Assembly: GCF_019059575.1 (NCBI RefSeq)
Contig: NW_024883035.1
Coordinates: 82,865 to 146,864 of the forward strand
DNA: 64,000 nt
Direction of reading: 5' to 3'
Source of the DNA: Amphibalanus amphitrite
Lineage: Eukaryota > Arthropoda > Thecostraca > Balanomorpha > Balanidae
Both the position numbers and the translations under genes were made by a program. The notes under the pieces were generated by a model, which worked only from the letters and a program-made list of their open reading frames with translations, was not told where the DNA came from and did not search any database. Positions 59,165 through 64,000 of this stretch are shown here, piece by piece; positions within the stretch are counted from its first letter, which is position 1, and every line of letters starts with the position of its first letter.

Positions 59165-59555
59165 GAGGATGTAAAGAGCCTGAAAATAAGTACATAGGTG
59201 AAAAATCTCGAGGCTGCACTGTCCCCGCTCATTGTTCTTCTCCCATAGCAGTCTCCAAGGTATGAACTTACGGAACCTTGCCCAGGCGTGGGTGAATATT
59301 ATATCTTTGAATCGTCACGGCTAGTCACAGCTCTCCGGTTCGCCGGAGATTGCAGGCGAGGCCCTTAGGTAATTAGGTTAGATCGAATGAAGTAGGTATA
59401 CGGATAGTGGGAAGGTGACGTAAGTTCTGCCTAGAGACTGCTATCCTCACCCCGTCGCCGTAATTAAATGAGGGGTTACTGAACCTTAGGTAGGCTAAAA
59501 AAACGAAACGACATTAAGCAATCTATTCCAATTCCAACACTCAGAGACTGCATTT
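59165..59555. other. 3' flank of the Helitron coding region
   Basis: No coding signal. It contains the hairpin at 59332-59349 and several TAGGTA/TTAGGT phrases. The 3' end of the transposon should fall here. Confidence 0.5.
59332..59349. other. Short perfect hairpin, candidate 3' Helitron hairpin
   Basis: TCTCCGG and CCGGAGA form a 7 bp stem around a TTCG loop, about 170 bases after the last ORF. Helitrons carry a short GC-rich hairpin just before their 3' end. The usual CTRR end is not obvious within 15 bases, so the assignment is tentative. Confidence 0.35.
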
Positions 59556-59701
59556 GTGCTTGCATGTCATTTTCCATTAAAAAAAAAAACAAAAAAAGAA
59601 CTTTCCGTGCTTGCGTGTCTTGCATGTGTGCTTGCTGCCACCTTAAATTCATTTTTTAAAAATGTATATGTGCTTGCGTGTACGATTGCATGTGTGCTTC
59701 G
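59556..59701. repeat. CTTGCATGTGTGCTTGC minisatellite, first part
   Basis: Diverged units with CTTTCCGTGCTTGCGTGTCT, GCATGTGTGCTTGC, and A- or T-rich spacers. The same units resume at 60492-60590 and 61114-61190, so the elements at 59702-60483 and 60594-61109 inserted into this repeat. Confidence 0.75.
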
Positions 59702-59929
59702 CAGGGCTGCGGAGTCGGAGTCGGAGTCGATTTTGGAAACCGGGAGTCGGAGTTTGAGTCACCGAAAATCAATCGACTCCGCTGTCCTGGCAGTGCTGCG
59801 GCGTCGGAGTCGGGAGTTGAGTCGGTCGGAGTTGACACTTCTGCGCGGAGTCGGAGTCGGGGTCGGAGTTGTTTTTGAAAGTCGGAGTCGGAGTGAGAGT
59901 CGCCGAAAATCCATCGACTCCGCAGCCTG
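59702..59929. mobile_element. hAT-type foldback MITE, unit 1 (228 bp)
   Basis: Starts CAGGGCTGCGGAGTCGG and ends with the inverse CGACTCCGCAGCCTG. It consists of GGAGTC hexamers and contains an internal CGACTCCGCTGTCC/GTGCTGCGGCGTCGG junction, so each unit looks like two half-units. Confidence 0.78.
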
Positions 59930-59939
59930 AGTCACAATT

Positions 59940-60202
59940 CAGGGCTGCGGAGTCGGAGTCGGTCGGAGTCGACAGATCTGCCCGGAGTCGAGTCGGAGTC
60001 GATTTTGGAAACCGGATCAGGAGTCGGAGTTGGAGTCACCGAAAATCAATCGACTCCGCAGTCCTGGCAGCGCTGCGGAGTCGGAGTCGGGAGCTGGAGT
60101 TGGTCGGAGTCGACAGTTCTGCGCGGAGTCGGAGTCGGGGTCGGAGTTGTTTTTGAAAGTCGGAGTCAGAGTCGCCGAAAATCCATCGACTCCGCAGCCC
60201 TG
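59940..60202. mobile_element. hAT-type foldback MITE, unit 2 (263 bp)
   Basis: Same ends and interior as unit 1, separated from it by AGTCACAATT (59930-59939) and from unit 3 by AGTCACAT (60203-60210). Internal half-unit junction near 60058-60079. Confidence 0.82.
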
Positions 60203-60210
60203 AGTCACAT

Positions 60211-60483
60211 CAGGGCTGCGGAGTCGGAGTCGGTCGGAGTCGACAGATCGCCTGGATCGAGTCGGAGTCGGAGTCGATTTTGGAAACCGGATCTGGAGTC
60301 GGAGTTGGAGTCACCGAAAATCAATCGACTCCGCAGTCCTGGCAGTGCTGCGGAGTCGGAGTCGGGAGTTGGAGTCGGTCGGAGTCGACAGTTCTGCGCG
60401 GAGTCGGAGTCGGGGGTCGGAGTTGGTTTTTGAAAGTCGGTCGGAGTCAGAGTCGCCGAAAATCCATCGACTCCGCAGCCCTG
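60211..60483. mobile_element. hAT-type foldback MITE, unit 3 (273 bp)
   Basis: Same ends as units 1 and 2, flanked on both sides by AGTCACAT (60203-60210 and 60484-60491), a perfect 8 bp duplication. Long frames of Ser-Glu-Val repeats across units 1-3 are artefacts of the GGAGTC hexamer. Confidence 0.85.
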
Positions 60484-60491
60484 AGTCACAT

Positions 60492-60590
60492 GCCATTTTC
60501 CACAAACAAAACTTTCCGTGCTTGCATGCCACCCTCAAAAAAAAAAACTTACGTGCTTCCATGTCTTGCATGTGTGCTTGCATGCCACCT
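60492..60590. repeat. CTTGCATGTGTGCTTGC minisatellite, second part
   Basis: Continues the repeat interrupted at 59701, ending CATGCCACCTTAA where the next element is inserted. Confidence 0.75.
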
Positions 60591-60593
60591 TAA

Positions 60594-61109
60594 AGGGACT
60601 ATCTCACATTTACATTAGGTTTGAGTTGAGATAGCCAAGTTTGCGGCGAGGCCCAGAAAACCACTATCTATCTTGGTTGCAACCGCCGCGGCCTCGTGGT
60701 GTTGAAGAAATTCGTTTCCCTTCATTTGAAAATGAGCCCTGCGCAAGGCCCAGTCTCTTAACCATTAACGGTAATCTGATGACGCCATTTGCCTTTTGAA
60801 CGCCTGGTCAAGTGAAGTATCACTTGATTTACGAATAAGCCAATCAGAGACACTTTGATATTGTATGAGCCGAGTCATATTGAGAGCAAATACCTATATT
60901 TGCTGCCAAATTTCCCCCACACTGACATGAAGTAAATCCTTCATTACGTCACAGATCCGATCTAAATGACGTCACGATGAAATATAAAAGTCGCAATATC
61001 TCAAAAAGTATACGATGAAAACGCGTAAAAACTTGCAGAATTCGTCACAATATCATGAGTAACATTTCCGAATCCTAAACGGGACTTTTTTGAAGGTGGG
61101 ATAGTCCCT
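60594..61109 (-). mobile_element. Short TTAA-type MITE of the 2549/5314 family (516 bp)
   Basis: The left end AGGGACTATCTCACATTTAC, then TTGAGTTGAGATAGCCAAGT, is the inverse of the right end of the 2.76 kb elements. The right end (GAAGGTGGGATAGTCCCT) matches their left end. So this is an internally deleted or shorter relative in opposite orientation. The left flank is TTAA (60590-60593); the right is TTTA, a one-base change. No coding capacity. Confidence 0.85.
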
Positions 61110-61275
61110 TTTATTCTTTTTTTTTTTAATGCATTCGTGTTTCCATGTACTGCATGTGTGCTCGCATGGTCTTTTTGAGAATGCATGTACCTCATTTCTT
61201 CTTTAGTTAAATTTGTTGGTTATGGCAGGTTTTGGGACGTCAATATCTTGTACTTTGGGCAAAATGTACACTTGA

Positions 61276-61530
61276 ACCAGTTCCATTTCTTTTGAAAGCT
61301 AATCCTAATTGCGTCAAGACACGTACAATGACCAGCTGCATCAGGCTGTTATCTACGTTCGGCTTTTGATCCCCGATATAAACGTGTCAGTAATATAATA
61401 AGTCTATCTTAACCAGTTCCACGAACGTATTGTGCAAACTAAGTGTAATTACGTCAAGAAAGGTACAAAAGCGAGTTGCATCAGATTCCTAGCTCCGTTT
61501 GGGTTCTGATCCCCGATATAACCGTTTTTA
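61276..61530. repeat. Two diverged direct repeats of about 136 bases
   Basis: Both copies start ACCAGTTCCA and share AATTGCGTCAAGA/AATTACGTCAAGA, a GTTGCATCAG-type block and TGATCCCCGATATAA. The second begins at 61412. No open frame runs through them. Confidence 0.8.
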
Positions 61531-62389
61531 GTGGCTGCAACGTCTAAATCTGAAACTTCAAAGAAGCGTTCTAATGACCTATCTCATTGATATCCATTCA
61601 GCAAACTTTTCGCCAAATTTGAAGTAGTCACTATCTAATTGAGTAATATTCTTTTAAAAGTTTTTCTTGAGGTAAATGACGTCCGATTTTAAATTGAAGC
61701 TATAGACGCATTCATCAACTATTCGCAAAAAAGCAATGTATGTTACGTAAGGCTAGGTGGTGCTGACTCGTCCTGAGTAGCTGACCCATTATCGTTTTGA
61801 TGTTGAACAATAAGGTAAACCATTCATAATGAATGGAGTGGCTTGCATTGCCACAGGCAAAATTTATGGGGGCGGACAGTGGGAATATCGGCTATTGCTG
61901 CCAATGCATTGGCAGGGTAAATAATATTCACCTGCTACAGCAGATCTGTGTTTGCCGATATGCCACACTGTGGATGCCTCCTCGTGGCGCCCCCGGAGAG
62001 ATGGTTGCCTGACTTCGAATGAAGTCACATAGCAGTTCGCTGCATAATTATTTTTTTAGTTTCTATTTTGTCTGTTTGAAAAGTGGTTATAAGATCAATG
62101 CAGAACGTCTCATACGATCATAAATGTACGACTTGTATTGCGCTTTATAATGAGACTTCTTGACGCTTGATAATTGTTGATACCCAGCACGTTTCTAGCA
62201 GCTAACGTTGTTAAAAATAACTTTCGCACGCAACCATCTCACTACGTATCCCGCTATCTCAAGCTATTCTGTGTTTGTTGTTATTCATTCTACACGCAAA
62301 TAGCATACAGGATATACCTATCTCCAAAATTATGCCACGTGCCAGGACAGACGGGACAGACCGTTGCCGGGCAATACAATAAGACATTT
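61531..62389. other. No gene recognised
   Basis: AT-rich, featureless sequence before the next long repeat unit. Confidence 0.5.
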
Positions 62390-63433
62390 TTATACGGCTA
62401 CCACATGGTATGGGTCAGATATGGGGCGATTGAAAAGCCGTGCCACGTGGAAACGTGTTTTGATGAGAACTTCGTGGAAAATCCGAGGATGCGCTTTGAT
62501 TGAGGGTGGCTGCTTAAACGGCGGAAATAAATGCACCACACTTGCCGCACGGCGCCATATTTGTCTTAATAGGTCAGTGTTTGCGTTTTGCGGACGGCGT
62601 GTGTTTTTTGCGGCGGGTTTGCGTTTGGTGGCGGGCGGGACTTTTCCGTTTTTTTGTGGTGTTTGCGTTTCGCGGCGGGCGGCCGTTTTTGCGGCGTTTT
62701 GCGGTTGGCGGCGGGCGGGCGTTTTTTGCGACGGTTATTGCGTTTTTTGCGTTGTCGTTGGTTGTGTTTGGCGGCGGGCGGCAGTTTGAGGCGGGCGGCG
62801 TTTTGCGGTTTGCGGTTGCCGGCGGCGCCGTTTTTTTGCGGTGTTTTGCGGTTTGCGGCGGGCGGCCGTTTTTTGCAGCGTTTTGCGGTTGCCGGTGGGC
62901 GGGCGTTTTTTGCGACGGTATTTGCGTTTTTTGCGTTGTTTGTGTTTGGCGGCGGGCGGCGGTTCGCGGCGGCGGCCGTTTTTTGCGGCAGTTTGAGGCG
63001 GGCGGCGTTTTTGCGGTATGCGGTTGCCGGCGGGCGGCCGTTTTTTTTTGCAGCGTTTTGCGGTTGCCGGTGGGCGGCCGTTTTTTTCGGCGTTTTGCGG
63101 TTAGCGGCGGACGGCCGTTTTTTGCGGCGTTTTGCGGTAGCGGCGGGCGGCCGTTTTTTTTTTGCGGCGTTTTGCGGTTGGCATCGGGCGTTTTTTTTTG
63201 CGGCGGCGGTGTTTGCGTTTTTTTGCGGGTGGTGTGTGTTTGCGGCGGACGGGCGTTTTTTGGCGTGCGTGTTTGGCGTGGCGTGTTTTTTTTTTGCGGC
63301 ATTTGCGTTGGCGTTTTGGGCGGTGCTTTTTGCGCGTTTTGCGGTGTTTGCGTTTTGCGGCGGCGCGCGGTTTTTCACAATTAAAGTCCCACCTTCGGAT
63401 CGCGCAGAGCTGTTCGACAAGCGCTGCCCGGGC
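62390..63433. repeat. Long repeat unit C, truncated
   Basis: Begins with text matching unit A at about 38195-38280 (GGTATGGGTCAGATATGGGG), then jumps to text matching 39170-39265 (TGCACCACA, GCGCCATATTTGTCTTAAT), so about 0.9 kb of the unit, including most CACGTG sites, is deleted. It carries the minisatellite and the same end block (ATTAAAGTCCCACCTTCGG, CAAGCGCTGCCCGGGCC) as unit A. Confidence 0.8.
62575..63375. repeat. GCGGCGGGCGGCCGTTTTTT minisatellite (unit C)
   Basis: Same repeat as 39262-39922 but longer, with variants such as GCGGTTGCCGGTGGGCGG. Frames of up to 297 codons (plus) and 284 codons (minus) are open because the unit lacks stop codons. Confidence 0.93.
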
Positions 63434-64000
63434 CTATCCGAAGGTTGGACTTTTCAATTAAGAACAATCACTATTCTTTAGAATTGTGATTTTTCTATTG
63501 AAAATCCCAACCTGAGCTACCTCTCTATGGGGTGTTTAGCTGTTTCGGCCGCGATTTGGGTCATTTTGACTCCCGCAAAAAACGGATAGTTAGATTTTCT
63601 TGCCATTTTCACCGTTTGGTCCCGTGTGGGGGAGCTACAGCTGGTACGGCGGTCAAAAAATATAATTGACACGTTTTGGGGTAATCGGCACGTGCATTTC
63701 CCATAGGGTTAACTGGGGAAAAATTAAAAATGCGATTTGCGCAAAATCTTCAGTAATATTTGCCCACTTTTTTAGGGTCAGTTCTTTGAGCTGGCACCTC
63801 ACCTTCTGGGGTAATTATTTAAAAATCATAGGGGTACAGTTTCGGGTAATGTGACGGACAGTTTACCCCATGCTGAGCTATGGCGATTCGAAAATTATTT
63901 TCAATCGATTTGCAAAAATTTCCACGTTAGATTTTGAAAAAGTTCCAAATTGTTGTGCACCAGGGTGTCGGCTACCAAGTGTTATGGGTCAGATATGGGC
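63434..64000. repeat. Long repeat unit D, cut by the window end
   Basis: Starts with TATCCGAAGGTTGG and the same hairpin and follow-on text as units A and B, with many small deletions. It runs off the end of the window. Confidence 0.85.

Noticed and set aside
59702-60483. CRISPR-like array (three units with 8-10 base spacers)
   Set aside because: The units are inverted-repeat MITEs with hAT ends and the spacers are target duplications; the genome is eukaryotic.
59556-60618. Ser-Glu-Val repeat proteins
   Set aside because: Translation of GGAGTC hexamers in the hAT-type MITE array.
62542-63481. Open frames of 280-297 codons on both strands
   Set aside because: Same minisatellite as at 39262-39922; low-complexity products only.

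Overview
The window is animal nuclear DNA, not bacterial or viral. It holds a spliced gene with GT/AG introns (PDCD5), very large gene-poor stretches, long (CT)n microsatellites, many small inverted-repeat DNA transposons with recognisable target-site duplications, and one large rolling-circle (Helitron-superfamily) transposon. Nothing in the sequence fixes the species. The style (abundant CT repeats, short introns in the one clear gene, dense MITEs) fits an invertebrate, perhaps an arthropod such as a crustacean, but that is inference.

Layout. 1-8.1 kb: one candidate minus-strand exon, a CT microsatellite, then two almost identical 2.76 kb TTAA-flanked elements joined head to tail through a single TTAA. 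8.1-21.5 kb: mostly featureless DNA with minisatellites, CT repeats, a 184 bp foldback MITE with a TTA duplication, a CACGTG-rich repeat block, and a candidate first exon on the minus strand at 19.7-19.9 kb. 21.5-25 kb: a hAT-type element with GGAGCC arrays, a small foldback, then the complete four-exon PDCD5 gene, the only host gene I can name. 25-31.9 kb: no recognisable gene. 31.9-34.1 kb: a 2.16 kb hAT-type non-autonomous element with a perfect 8 bp duplication, filled by a GGGCCC minisatellite. 37.7-41.8 kb: two copies of a long repeat unit full of CACGTG palindromes, the first followed by a GCGGCGG minisatellite; a truncated copy and the start of another close the window (62.4-64.0 kb). 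43.2-48.8 kb: repeat-derived DNA including a TTAA-flanked element saturated with AGGTCA half-sites, two foldback MITEs and a TA-flanked element with perfect 26 bp inverted repeats.

The most notable object is the transposon at about 49.3-59.4 kb. Its first frame is an intact 1885-codon ORF with an N-terminal OTU cysteine-protease signature, a long RG-rich basic linker, Cys-rich segments, a GDSGS motif, the Helitron N-terminal domain and the HUH (His-x-His) half of the rolling-circle nuclease. The catalytic tyrosine pair (Tyr-x3-Tyr) lies in a second, overlapping ORF in another frame, which has its own ATG and ends in an acidic tail. A PIF1-type helicase follows, clearly recognisable by Walker A, Walker B, GDxxQ and the C-terminal motif, but spread over several frames, so it is decayed or badly frameshifted. 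A further unrecognised ORF follows. Either this is a frame-broken Helitron copy, or a Helitron whose nuclease is made as two polypeptides. The intact first ORF, the basic tail of ORF1 and the acidic tail of ORF2 make the second reading worth testing.

Everything was read by eye. Percent identities, database matches and splice predictions were not computed.
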